Part shown: positions 42,789 through 50,872 of the stretch, piece by piece
Layout: each line of letters opens with the position of its first letter
How positions within the stretch are numbered: the first letter of the stretch is position 1
Source of the DNA: Saccharibacillus qingshengii
Lineage (GTDB): Bacteria > Bacillota > Bacilli > Paenibacillales > Paenibacillaceae
Direction: 5' to 3'
Assembly: GCF_013185195.1 (NCBI RefSeq)
Contig: NZ_JAAZWC010000012.1
Span: forward strand, 89,664 to 153,663
Length of the DNA: 64,000 nt
Program-made: the position numbers and the translations under genes
Notes under the pieces: generated by a model
Told to the model about the DNA's origin: nothing
The model's database searches: none
Seen by the model: the letters and a program-made list of their open reading frames with translations, nothing else

Positions 42789-43469
42789 ATGTTTGGCTTA
42801 ACGGATCTGGTATCCCTGATCATCTCGGCGTTCATCATTTTGCCCGTCGTCGTTTTTCTGCGCGAATCCGGTTATCTGCTCGGCAGCTTCGTCTTCGGCG
42901 TCCGCAATCCGCGGATCACCCTGGGCTCGGGTCCCCGGCTGTTCAAATTGGGAATTCTGGATGTCCGCCGCTATTATCATCTGTACAGCTGGTTTTCGTA
43001 CGACGAGATCAAGCGCGAGAACCGGGCGGCTTACGTTTGCCTGTATGCCGGACCTATTCTGGTCAACCTCGCTCTCGCGTTCACGCTGAATACCCTGCTC
43101 GCGAACGACGTGATCCGGTGGCAGCAGACGTTTTGGGACCGCCTTGTTTTTTATGCGTTTTATTACGCGCTGTTCGATATTATTCCTATGAAAACAACCA
43201 ACGGCAAACCCAATAACGGCATGATCATCTACGAAATGCTGCGCTACGGACGCCGGACCGATTATAACCACGAACCGTTCCTTCCCTCGACAAGCGAAGT
43301 GGAAGAACGGTATATGCAGGAGATCGAAGAAATCCGGAAGCACGAAGAGACCCATCCGATCCGGCAGCAAAAAAGGGAACGCAAAGCGAGAGCGCTGCGG
43401 ACTTTGAAGCGCGGCAGCGGCAGACTGGGATTGAATCGGGTTCGGCGGATTCGCAGACGAAAACGCTGA
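42789..43469 (+). CDS. M50 (site-2 protease)-like membrane protein lacking HExxH
   Basis: 226 residues with membrane segments near 5-25, 80-100 and 117-135. The order of segments copies M50 metalloproteases: LRESGYLLGSFVFGV where HExGHxxxA is expected, then RNPRITLGSGPRLFKLG (compare the family's GfGPkL), CLYAGPILVNLALAF (compare AGPxxNxxxA) and FDIIPMKTTNGKPNNGMIIY where NxxPxxxxDG is expected. Both zinc histidines are replaced (Arg and Tyr), so it should be protease-dead. The C-terminal 50 residues are highly basic. AAAGGAG lies 8 bases before the ATG. Role unknown; a decoy or chaperone for membrane substrates is possible. Confidence 0.7.
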   Translation: MFGLTDLVSLIISAFIILPVVVFLRESGYLLGSFVFGVRNPRITLGSGPRLFKLGILDVRRYYHLYSWFSYDEIKRENRAAYVCLYAGPILVNLALAFTLNTLLANDVIRWQQTFWDRLVFYAFYYALFDIIPMKTTNGKPNNGMIIYEMLRYGRRTDYNHEPFLPSTSEVEERYMQEIEEIRKHEETHPIRQQKRERKARALRTLKRGSGRLGLNRVRRIRRRKR

Positions 43470-43596
43470 AAGCGCGGCTTCAGGCGGGCGCAGTCGGGTG
43501 TAAAGCGTATAGGCGGGTGCGGGGCGGCCAAGGCCGCCGGACATCCGATTTAGGGGGCCGGCGAAGCCGCTGTTCGGTCGAACCGGCAGGTACAGC

Positions 43597-43638
43597 AAAA
43601 AGAAGGAACCGGCATGTTCTGCCGGTTCCTTCTTTTTC
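43597..43638. terminator. Bidirectional terminator
   Basis: AGAAGGAACCGGC / GCCGGTTCCTTCT stem, 7-base loop, A and T runs on both sides; between convergent genes. Confidence 0.9.
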
Positions 43639-43711
43639 GTTATAGACCGGTACGGACTCAGACCGCCCTGTCGGAGTCTGCACCGGCCTTATGTGCGATC
43701 GGATAATCCGC

Positions 43712-46700
43712 TTATCCGATCCGATCTAGCACGACCACGCTTACGGAATGGGCCGGCAGCTTCAGCACCGCCGTGCGGCCCGATGCGCCTTCTTCGAGCG
43801 TAAAGCCGCTCTCGGCCGGCACCACCTGCTCCGCATTTTTCTTATTCACGTTCGGCACATGCAGCAGCGAAGCGTCGCCGGAGAGCGTGATGCGCTTGGC
43901 CTCCGCCGAGACATTGAGATCTTCCAGGTTCAAGCGCGTGTTTTTGTCTACGGCATCGGCATTGACCAGCTTGATATAGACCCGCTTGTCGTCTGCCGTA
44001 ACCGAATGGAAAACTTCGCGGTTGTACGCTTCCAGTTTGTAATCGAGCACTTTGCTGCTCCAGCCGTTGGCCCGATCCGCGTAAGAGCAGACCAGGTTCC
44101 GGCCGCCTGCACCGCCGAAATCGACAGTAACCGTATACTCGCGTCCGTCTTCCAGCGGCTCATGGTTGGCTGCGCGCAAATTGCCCGCTGCCGTGCTCGA
44201 GGAGTAGTCGCCAAGCGTATAGCCTTCGACGCCCTGCTTGTACACTTTCACGCCGGTCGCCGATCCGCCGTAGCCGATCGCGTATTCCAGTACGTCTTTT
44301 TTGTCCGGGGAAATATCGGTCAGACCGACGCCGATATAGAAGCCGTCTTCACCGGCCCCTTTGGACGCTTCGACTTCGACTTTGTAATCGGTCCAGCTGT
44401 CGCCGTATACATAGAGACCGTTCAGACCGCCGCTTTGCGGCTTGAGCACAAGGCCCCGCCCCGCTTCCAGCGTATAACCGGCCGAATCCGGAATACTCTG
44501 CCACAGCGGATCCAGCCCACCCCCGCCGGCGGCCGCAAGTGCGGCAAAGTCCGTTTCCAGCAGGACTTCTCCGCCCCGGTTCGATATGACCTTAACTCTT
44601 CTTACCGTCACTTCCGCTTGGCCGGCCGCGATCTCGATTCCGCCGCGGGGAATCAGCTCGACCGGTTTGCCGCCGCGGTACGTCGAGAACGACGTCGGCA
44701 GCACTTGGTCGCCCAGATACTTGGCATACATCTGCTGCACATAATAGTTCGGCGTGAACCAGACCGTCTCGTCGTCGAACCAGATGCAGTCCGGCGTCCA
44801 GCGGTACGTGCCGTCGGTCAGCACTTTGTTGAACAGCGGCGCGTAAGCGGCCAGACGCACGACATCGGCATTATTTTCGAACCCGGTCATCACCGCGGCT
44901 TCCGCTACCGCGCCCGCCAGCGTATTCTTGTCCGTAGACGCGTATTCGCCGACAAATACTTTGGACGTTTCGCGCCAATTCATACTGCCGTCTTCGTTGT
45001 ACGCCCGGAAATAATAGTTGTAACGATCCGCATTGTTCAGCAGATATTCGTTCGACCGGTAATAATGCTCGTCCGCGATCGTATCCATATAGTTGGGCTG
45101 CTTGGCGTACCAGCTTACGTTTTCCGAGATTACCTTGTCCCGATCCGCAAACTCCACTTCGGCCGAACCTTCCAGTCCGCCGCTCAGGAACTTCCAGCCC
45201 TGCTGATACGCATCGTCGTCCGCCTGCGCGCCCACCGTGGAGATGATATGCAGTTCGTGACCGGGGTAATGCCGCTCCATATACTCGTCGATCCGGGTCT
45301 TGAACACTTCGAAGTTGGCGAAGAATTCCGTGCCCCAGTTCTCGTTGCCGACGCCCAGATAACGCAGATCGAACGGCGCTTCGTGCCCCATTTTGCGGCG
45401 CATCGCGGCCCATTCGTTATGCTCGAAGTCCATGCCGATCGCAAAGTCGATCAGATCCGTAAAGTTCCGGATATAATAATCGCGCAGTTCGCCGCCGGCC
45501 GGGTGAGCGTAATCCGAACGGGCCTGGCACAGCACCCCGCACGCCATAACCGGCAGCGGCGTCGCGTTCAGGTCTTCGGCCAATTGGAAATACTCCATAT
45601 AGCCAAGTCCCATGGTCATCATGTAACCCCAGACGTTGAAGTTTTCTTTGCGCAGTTCGATCGTATCGACGGAGTCTTTCCAATCGTAGACGTTATCCCA
45701 GATGAACGAACCTTCCGAAATGCAGCCGCCCGGGAAACGCAGGAAGGTCGGATGCATGCCGGCCAGCGCTTCGACCAGATCGCGGCGCAGCCGGTAGTTT
45801 GGATTGCCCAGGTAGTTGCTTCGCGCCGAAGGCGAACCGTTCTCTTCCTCCGCCCCCCATACGCTGCGAGGGACAAGCGACACCAGTTCGATCGACACCT
45901 CTCCTTCAAAAGTCAGCGCGAGCTGCCCCAGAATATCTTGGGAGCCGGTGAGCACAAGGGAAGACAGCACGCTGCCGTCCGCGGGATACGGAACGCCGTA
46001 TTTTTGCCAGGTGCCTCCTCCTTCGACCTTGAACGTCACCACGTCGCTCGCCGCTTCGCCGCTGGAATCCTGCAGCTGGAGCGTGATATGGCTTGCCTGC
46101 TCGGCTTTGGCCCAGACGGTAAAATCGTACTTCGCACCCTGACGGATCTTCATCGCGTACCCGTTGTTCGTATCGTTGAAGCCGCGGTTATAGATCGTCG
46201 CGCCGTCCGCTACGGTCACATAATAACTGTTCACATCAGGGTCGGGAGAGCCGAGGAACTGTCCGAGCGGGTCCGCCGTTTGCGGCGTCATCTTGTCGAG
46301 ATCGCCGTACCACCACAGCAGCGGCTGACGGTTGCGTCCGGTCGAACAGCCGCATTCCCCGGAAGCGTGCGAGTACGTGTCGAATTCGAACGCCTCGAAC
46401 GAACGGTTCTGCACCATCTCCGCGTAAATTCCGCCATCCGCCGCATTGTTGATATCTTCGTAAAAGAGCCCGTACATCACTTCGCTGACATCGACCACAC
46501 CTCCGGACCGGCCTCCGCCGTGCACCGTGACGGTGTAAGGAGGCAGCTCGGGCGGCAGGATGGAGACGTCGAAGCTGCGCTGCACCGTGCTGCCGCCAAC
46601 CTCGAGCACGGCGGTCAGCGTCGCGGCCTGCGGTTCCCCGCTGCCCTGCGGCCAGACTTTGCCTTCATTCGATACGACTTGGGGAAGACTCGAAGTCCAG

Positions 46701-47530
46701 CTTACCCCGACTTTGCCACCCATCAGCGAGACCGGAAGATTCACATCGCTTGTCAAAATGCTTGTCGGGAACGACAGGTACTTGTCCGCCGCCAGGCGCA
46801 CAATCTCTTCGTCCGTCAGCGATTCGCACATGACCTCGATCACTTCGTCGGCCGTCAGGCCTGCCGCGTAGACGCGGAAATCGGAGATCGATCCCGCAAA
46901 ATCATCGTCGGCCGCAAACTGCGAGCGCCCGATATAGCTGCGGGTATAGTTGTCTTCGCCGGCGAAGGTCTCGAACCAGCGGCGCAGCTGCGCGTAGTTG
47001 CCGCTCGACGTCTGGCTGATCGAGCCGTCCGCGGCCGCTTCGCCGTTCACGTACACGATCGGTCCGGCGCTGCTCAGCGTCCCGCTTTGCGTGCCGATGA
47101 CGCTCATGGCGACGTGCATCCATTCGCCGCGCACGAAGCCCCGTCCCGGATCGGCGACCAGATCGCCGCCGGCCGACAGCGTGGCGCGCATGGCGCGGGT
47201 CAGGAACAGCGACGGCGCACCTTCGCTTTTGCCGAAGTCGCAGATGCGTTCCCATACGCTTGTTCCCGCGTCAAAACGCACCCAGGCCGTCACCGTAATC
47301 CCGGTGTGATCGCTTACATCTTGCAGCAGATCGGACGGCAGTTCCAGATACGAGGTGCCGTTTCGCCCGCCGACGAACGTAACCGCCGAGCGGCCGGCAA
47401 CTTCCGAGATAACAGGCTGCACGCTTCCGGCAGGCTTCGCATCCCGCTCGCGTACCGAGTGATCACGTCCCACTGCCGAAGCCTCGTCGAATTTGTATAA
47501 GGCAATGAGTCGATCATGGAAAGAGGTCAT
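43712..47530 (-). CDS. GH51 alpha-L-arabinofuranosidase with LamG and Ig-like domains
   Basis: Releases terminal arabinofuranose from arabinan or arabinoxylan. Residues about 1-215 are a LamG/concanavalin-like domain, about 220-330 an atrophied Ig-like domain, about 340-960 the GH51 catalytic part with a carbohydrate-binding insert, and the last 250 residues the beta domain plus a further binding module. The acid/base is Glu730 in GVGNENWG and the nucleophile Glu862 in VFVGEYAS. Length 1272, about twice a plain GH51. No signal peptide is visible at the start chosen (ATG 47530, AGGAG 7 bases upstream), unexpected for such a modular enzyme. An AraR-type box lies 95 bases upstream. Confidence 0.88.
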   Translation of the reverse strand: MTSFHDRLIALYKFDEASAVGRDHSVRERDAKPAGSVQPVISEVAGRSAVTFVGGRNGTSYLELPSDLLQDVSDHTGITVTAWVRFDAGTSVWERICDFGKSEGAPSLFLTRAMRATLSAGGDLVADPGRGFVRGEWMHVAMSVIGTQSGTLSSAGPIVYVNGEAAADGSISQTSSGNYAQLRRWFETFAGEDNYTRSYIGRSQFAADDDFAGSISDFRVYAAGLTADEVIEVMCESLTDEEIVRLAADKYLSFPTSILTSDVNLPVSLMGGKVGVSWTSSLPQVVSNEGKVWPQGSGEPQAATLTAVLEVGGSTVQRSFDVSILPPELPPYTVTVHGGGRSGGVVDVSEVMYGLFYEDINNAADGGIYAEMVQNRSFEAFEFDTYSHASGECGCSTGRNRQPLLWWYGDLDKMTPQTADPLGQFLGSPDPDVNSYYVTVADGATIYNRGFNDTNNGYAMKIRQGAKYDFTVWAKAEQASHITLQLQDSSGEAASDVVTFKVEGGGTWQKYGVPYPADGSVLSSLVLTGSQDILGQLALTFEGEVSIELVSLVPRSVWGAEEENGSPSARSNYLGNPNYRLRRDLVEALAGMHPTFLRFPGGCISEGSFIWDNVYDWKDSVDTIELRKENFNVWGYMMTMGLGYMEYFQLAEDLNATPLPVMACGVLCQARSDYAHPAGGELRDYYIRNFTDLIDFAIGMDFEHNEWAAMRRKMGHEAPFDLRYLGVGNENWGTEFFANFEVFKTRIDEYMERHYPGHELHIISTVGAQADDDAYQQGWKFLSGGLEGSAEVEFADRDKVISENVSWYAKQPNYMDTIADEHYYRSNEYLLNNADRYNYYFRAYNEDGSMNWRETSKVFVGEYASTDKNTLAGAVAEAAVMTGFENNADVVRLAAYAPLFNKVLTDGTYRWTPDCIWFDDETVWFTPNYYVQQMYAKYLGDQVLPTSFSTYRGGKPVELIPRGGIEIAAGQAEVTVRRVKVISNRGGEVLLETDFAALAAAGGGGLDPLWQSIPDSAGYTLEAGRGLVLKPQSGGLNGLYVYGDSWTDYKVEVEASKGAGEDGFYIGVGLTDISPDKKDVLEYAIGYGGSATGVKVYKQGVEGYTLGDYSSSTAAGNLRAANHEPLEDGREYTVTVDFGGAGGRNLVCSYADRANGWSSKVLDYKLEAYNREVFHSVTADDKRVYIKLVNADAVDKNTRLNLEDLNVSAEAKRITLSGDASLLHVPNVNKKNAEQVVPAESGFTLEEGASGRTAVLKLPAHSVSVVVLDRIG

Positions 47531-47623
47531 GAACATTCTCCTATCGTTAATGGATTTCTCAATTAAGTTAATATAATAGTTAATCAATTGTGTATATATG
47601 ATTCTTTGATTAATCATAACGTG

Positions 47624-47635
47624 TTGTACGTACAA
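47624..47635. promoter_or_regulatory. AraR-type operator upstream of GH51
   Basis: TTGTACGTACAA is a perfect 12-bp palindrome identical to the core of AraR (arabinose repressor) sites of Bacillus. It lies in an A/T-rich promoter region before the arabinofuranosidase gene, so arabinose induction is likely. Confidence 0.7.
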
Positions 47636-47688
47636 GTTCAAGAGGGAAAAGTAAATCGCCCGACTCCAAGACTCCACAAATGATGCGG

Positions 47689-47872
47689 CTAACGAATCCT
47701 CATAACGCTATTTCGTCAAAACAGCCGCCGTGTGAGTTTTAACGAATCGTGGTAACGCTATTTGCCGCAATTCCTCCGATTAGGCACAATTTTGCTCCTA
47801 TAACGTTATGACGATTCGTTAGATTTTCATATTGCCCTTTTTTCGGGGAATAGCGCTGTGAGGATTCGTTAG
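47689..47872. repeat. Intergenic repeat family, cluster 2 (two direct, two inverted units)
   Basis: Unit D (47689-47713) starts CTAACGAATCCTCATAACGC and continues TATTT. Unit E (47740-47763) is TAACGAATCGTGGTAACGCT plus ATTT. Units F (47800-47822) and G (47849-47872) are the inverse type, ending GATTCGTTAG and GGATTCGTTAG. D/E can pair with F/G to form a large stem. Same family as 13407-13540. The 446-base gap between the GH51 start and the next gene holds this cluster, the AraR box and a terminator. Confidence 0.85.
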
Positions 47873-47877
47873 ACGGC

Positions 47878-47924
47878 AAAAAAAGGGCGTGTGATCAGTT
47901 TCGGTTTCCGATATCGCCCTTTTT
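47878..47924. terminator. Terminator after the winged-helix nuclease-like gene
   Basis: AAAAAGGGCG / CGCCCTTTTT outer stem with ATC / GAT and GGAAACC-type inner pairing; T runs on both strands. Confidence 0.75.
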
Positions 47925-47976
47925 GTACCGTATCATTCGATTTCATGCCGCCATACAGCTCTTTTCGCTTAACCGC

Positions 47977-48630
47977 TCACTTCCAATCCGGCAGCCTATA
48001 GGTTCGGTACCTTTTCTCCCCGCTCGCCACAACCAGACGCCCGTTTTCGACAGCCGCATGCAGAAGACGTCTGGCATGCTGACTGCTGATCCGAAGATGT
48101 TCCGCCAGATGAACCGCTGTAAAAGGACCCAACGTAACGCGAGCAAAGCGCAGCATTTCCGCTTCCAGCCAGGATAAAGACGGTTCGGAAGCCGCAGCGG
48201 CGAATTTCCCGGCAAAAGCAAGCACGAGCTGCCTGCAGCGCTCCGACTCTTCCACAATCGACGGATAAGCGATAGGCAGCAGCGTCCAATCGTCCAAAGC
48301 GAGCAGGCTGTGCCTCCAACACAGATCCTTAAAGCGCCGAACATCCAAATCCCGGGCATGCGGACCGTAACCCTGGATTTCGATCGCACCTTTTGCGCCG
48401 CCCGGGCGGTAAGCGAGATCGATATACCGGTAACCGCCGTTCAAATCGCGCACTTCGAATTCGGCATAGAGATCCTCAAAATTTTTGAATACCGGCAGCC
48501 AGATCAAACGCAGAAACTCGGCACTCCCATGTCCCAATCCCGCTTCGAGCCGCTCCCTTCTTCTCGGATTCTGTTCCGCCGCAATCTGTCTGTCGATCCA
48601 GTTCCTATATTCGGTTCCGAATACGGTCAT
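47977..48630 (-). CDS. Nuclease-fold (DUF559/Vsr-like) protein with C-terminal winged helix
   Basis: 217 residues, function not established. Residues about 60-150 look like a PD-(D/E)xK-type fold: EFEVRDLNGGYRYIDLAYRP (candidate Asp), GAIEIQGYGPHARD (Glu, but Gln where Lys is usual), and DVRRFKDLCWRHSLLALDDW as in DUF559/Vsr-like proteins. The C-terminus (about 155-217) is a winged helix: LGPFTAVHLAEHLRISSQHA and ARRLLHAAVENGRLVV. The start at 48630 has AAAGGAGG 10 bases upstream. A terminator hairpin lies within its leader. It could be a DNA repair or a regulatory protein. Confidence 0.65.
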   Translation of the reverse strand: MTVFGTEYRNWIDRQIAAEQNPRRRERLEAGLGHGSAEFLRLIWLPVFKNFEDLYAEFEVRDLNGGYRYIDLAYRPGGAKGAIEIQGYGPHARDLDVRRFKDLCWRHSLLALDDWTLLPIAYPSIVEESERCRQLVLAFAGKFAAAASEPSLSWLEAEMLRFARVTLGPFTAVHLAEHLRISSQHARRLLHAAVENGRLVVASGEKRYRTYRLPDWK

Positions 48631-48671
48631 TTCGGTGTTTTCCTCCTTTGCTGCAGATCCGTGTACACGCC

Positions 48672-48706
48672 AAAAAGCCGCTTCAACCCCGAGGGATTCA
48701 AGCGGC
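48672..48706 (-). terminator. Terminator hairpin inside the leader of the winged-helix gene
   Basis: On the minus strand GCCGCTT / AAGCGGC with an inner CCC-TCG-GGG-type loop is followed by TTTTT. It sits between the promoter at 48734-48762 and the start codon at 48630, so it would stop most transcripts early unless relieved. Confidence 0.65.
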
Positions 48707-48733
48707 GCGTGCTTCGCATCCGTGATAAGACCA

Positions 48734-48762
48734 AGTTTAGAAAAAAGTCCGCACAGATACAA
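48734..48762 (-). promoter_or_regulatory. Promoter of the winged-helix nuclease-like gene
   Basis: TTGTAT (48762-48757), 17 bases, TAAACT (48739-48734) on the minus strand. The leader from here to the start codon is about 100 bases. The 373-base gap between this gene and gltD holds nothing else that I recognise. Confidence 0.55.
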
Positions 48763-49003
48763 GTCCCAATCTCAGCCCGGTCTAAAAAAGCGCGTTCGGC
48801 CGCACTTTTTGCCTGTCTGCACACGCATCGTCTCCCTTCTATCCCCTTCATCACAAAATTCGATCAGCCGCGTTCCTGTCGAAGTGACTTACTTCATGAC
48901 GTTTCACGGCTGCAGCTGATAGGCTTGAGACATTTCACCCGCAGGCGTACCGTCGAAGAAGGCGAATCGGGCGCTTGGCAGAAGAAACCGGAGGTTTGCA
49001 CAG

Positions 49004-50662
49004 ATGGGAAAAGCAACAGGATTTCTGGATTACGAACGCGCAGCACCGGGCGAATGCGACATACAAGAACGCCTTGGAAACTGGAACGAATTCACGGAAA
49101 CGATGGACGCCGAGACCCTGCGGGAACAGGCGGCCCGCTGTATGGACTGCGGCACGCCTTACTGTCATGCGGGGCGCGTGCTGTCGGGATTGGCCGCGGG
49201 CTGTCCGCTGAACAATCTGATTCCCGAGTGGAATGACATGGTGTTCCGGGGCGATTGGAGAGGCGCGCTCAACCGGCTGCATAAACGAAATAACTTCCCC
49301 GAATTTACTGGACGGGTATGTCCGTCGCCGTGCGAAGGTTCCTGCACCGGCGGCCTGATCGGCAGTCCCGTCGCGATCAAATCGCTGGAGAAAGCGATTG
49401 TCGAACGAGGTTTCGAAGAAGGCTGGATTGTCCCCACACCGCCGACTGCGCGTACGGGCAGGAAAGTGGCTGTTGTCGGTTCCGGTCCCGCCGGTCTTGC
49501 CTGTGCGGCCCAACTGAATAAGGCCGGCCACACGGTGACCGTCTATGAACGGGCCGATCGGATCGGCGGCCTGCTGACCTACGGCATTCCGAATATGAAG
49601 CTGGACAAACGGATCGTCCAGCGCCGCGTCGACCTGCTGGAAGCCGAAGGGATTACGTTCGTTACGGGAACGGAGATCGGCCGAGACCTTCCGGCCTGGC
49701 AACTGCGCGCGCATCACGACGCGCTGGTCCTGTGCGGCGGAGCAAGCACGCCGAGAGAATTGGCCGTCGAAGGCCGTGAGCTGCGCGGCATTTACCAAGC
49801 GATGTCGTTTCTGACCCTGAGCACGCAATCGCTGCTTGACGGCCGAACCGGCACACCTGCGACGCCAAAAAGCGCATCTGCCGCAGGCCAACCGGATTCG
49901 CAGGCGCACCGCGATCTCTCCGCGGCGGGCCGCGATGTCGTGGTCATCGGCGGCGGGGACACCGGCACGGACTGCGTAGCCACAGCGCTGCGGCAGGGAT
50001 GCCGCAGCGCTGTGCAGCTGGAGATTCTGCCGGAGCCGCCGAGTGCGCGGCAGCCGAATAATCCGTGGCCGGAAGCTCCGCGGGTGAAGAAGACCGACTA
50101 CGGCCAGCGGGAAGCCGCAGCCGTCCAGGGCCGCGATCCGCGCCGTTATGTCACGTCCGCCACGCGATTTCTGACCGAGACGGGCGAACGCGTCTGCGGG
50201 GTTCAGACGGTCCGGGTAGACTGGCGTCCCGGCCCCGACGGACGCGTGCTGCCGCATGAAATCCCCGGCAGCGAGGAGACGTTCCCGGCGCAGCTGGTTC
50301 TGCTGGCGCTGGGCTTTACCGGGCCGGAACAGGGCCTGCTGCGGCAGCTGGAGTTGGAGAGCGACGAGCGCTCCAACATCCGGACCGGCGCCGTCGGCCG
50401 GGTCTGGGCCAGCCGCGGCGAAGCGGCGGCGCGCAGTGCCGTTCCGGTCCGGCCGGGATCGGCTCCTCCATCGAGCCCGGCCGGACTCGACGGTTCGCGG
50501 CTTGACGCGGAAGCTTTCGCGTACGCTACCAATGCCGAAGGCGTATTTGCGGCCGGCGATATGCGCCGCGGACAGAGCCTCGTAGCCTGGGCGATCCGCG
50601 AAGGCCGCGAAGCGGCACGGGAAGTCGACCGGTACCTGACGGGCGGCAGCGGACTGCAGTGA
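49004..50662 (+). CDS. gltD: Glutamate synthase (NADPH) small subunit, GltD
   Basis: Transfers electrons from NADPH through FAD and two 4Fe-4S clusters, normally to the GltB/GltA large subunit. Cysteine motifs CMDCGTPYCHAG...GCPLNN and CPSPCEGSCTGG are in the N-terminal ferredoxin-like domain; FAD motif VVGSGPAGLACA and NADPH motif VIGGGDTGTDC follow. Length 552, about 60 longer than usual, because of two Ala/Ser/Pro/Gly-rich insertions at about residues 285-305 and 465-500. GGAGG lies 9 bases before the ATG. No large subunit gene is adjacent, so it either pairs with a distant one or works as a stand-alone oxidoreductase. Confidence 0.9.
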   Translation: MGKATGFLDYERAAPGECDIQERLGNWNEFTETMDAETLREQAARCMDCGTPYCHAGRVLSGLAAGCPLNNLIPEWNDMVFRGDWRGALNRLHKRNNFPEFTGRVCPSPCEGSCTGGLIGSPVAIKSLEKAIVERGFEEGWIVPTPPTARTGRKVAVVGSGPAGLACAAQLNKAGHTVTVYERADRIGGLLTYGIPNMKLDKRIVQRRVDLLEAEGITFVTGTEIGRDLPAWQLRAHHDALVLCGGASTPRELAVEGRELRGIYQAMSFLTLSTQSLLDGRTGTPATPKSASAAGQPDSQAHRDLSAAGRDVVVIGGGDTGTDCVATALRQGCRSAVQLEILPEPPSARQPNNPWPEAPRVKKTDYGQREAAAVQGRDPRRYVTSATRFLTETGERVCGVQTVRVDWRPGPDGRVLPHEIPGSEETFPAQLVLLALGFTGPEQGLLRQLELESDERSNIRTGAVGRVWASRGEAAARSAVPVRPGSAPPSSPAGLDGSRLDAEAFAYATNAEGVFAAGDMRRGQSLVAWAIREGREAAREVDRYLTGGSGLQ

Positions 50663-50816
50663 GCGGACGGAGGACCCGCCTGTCGAATGCCCACATGACT
50701 ATTCGAAGAACCTCCTCCTCCTTCCGTTAGAGTAGGTATCTTCGGCTTGCCAGGTAAGCGTCCGGCTCCTCTTCACCGTTATTCCTGCGGCATGCGCCTA
50801 CGACCCGCAGCACGTC

Positions 50817-50856
50817 AAAAAGAGCATCCGCCCCCAGAGGACGAATGCTCTTTTTG
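50817..50856. terminator. Terminator between gltD and GH3
   Basis: AAAAAGAGCAT / ATGCTCTTTTT stem; convergent genes on both sides. Confidence 0.85.
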
Positions 50857-50872
50857 CTGCTTTTTTTGTCGA

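Noticed and set aside
43748..47500. A 1250-codon plus-strand open frame opposite the GH51 gene
   Set aside because: Also an antisense shadow: composition is Arg/Val/His-rich, with no domain match, while the minus strand encodes a clear GH51.
48631..49003. Possible T-box or other known riboswitch upstream of the winged-helix gene
   Set aside because: The T-box core sequence is absent. Only a terminator hairpin is visible.
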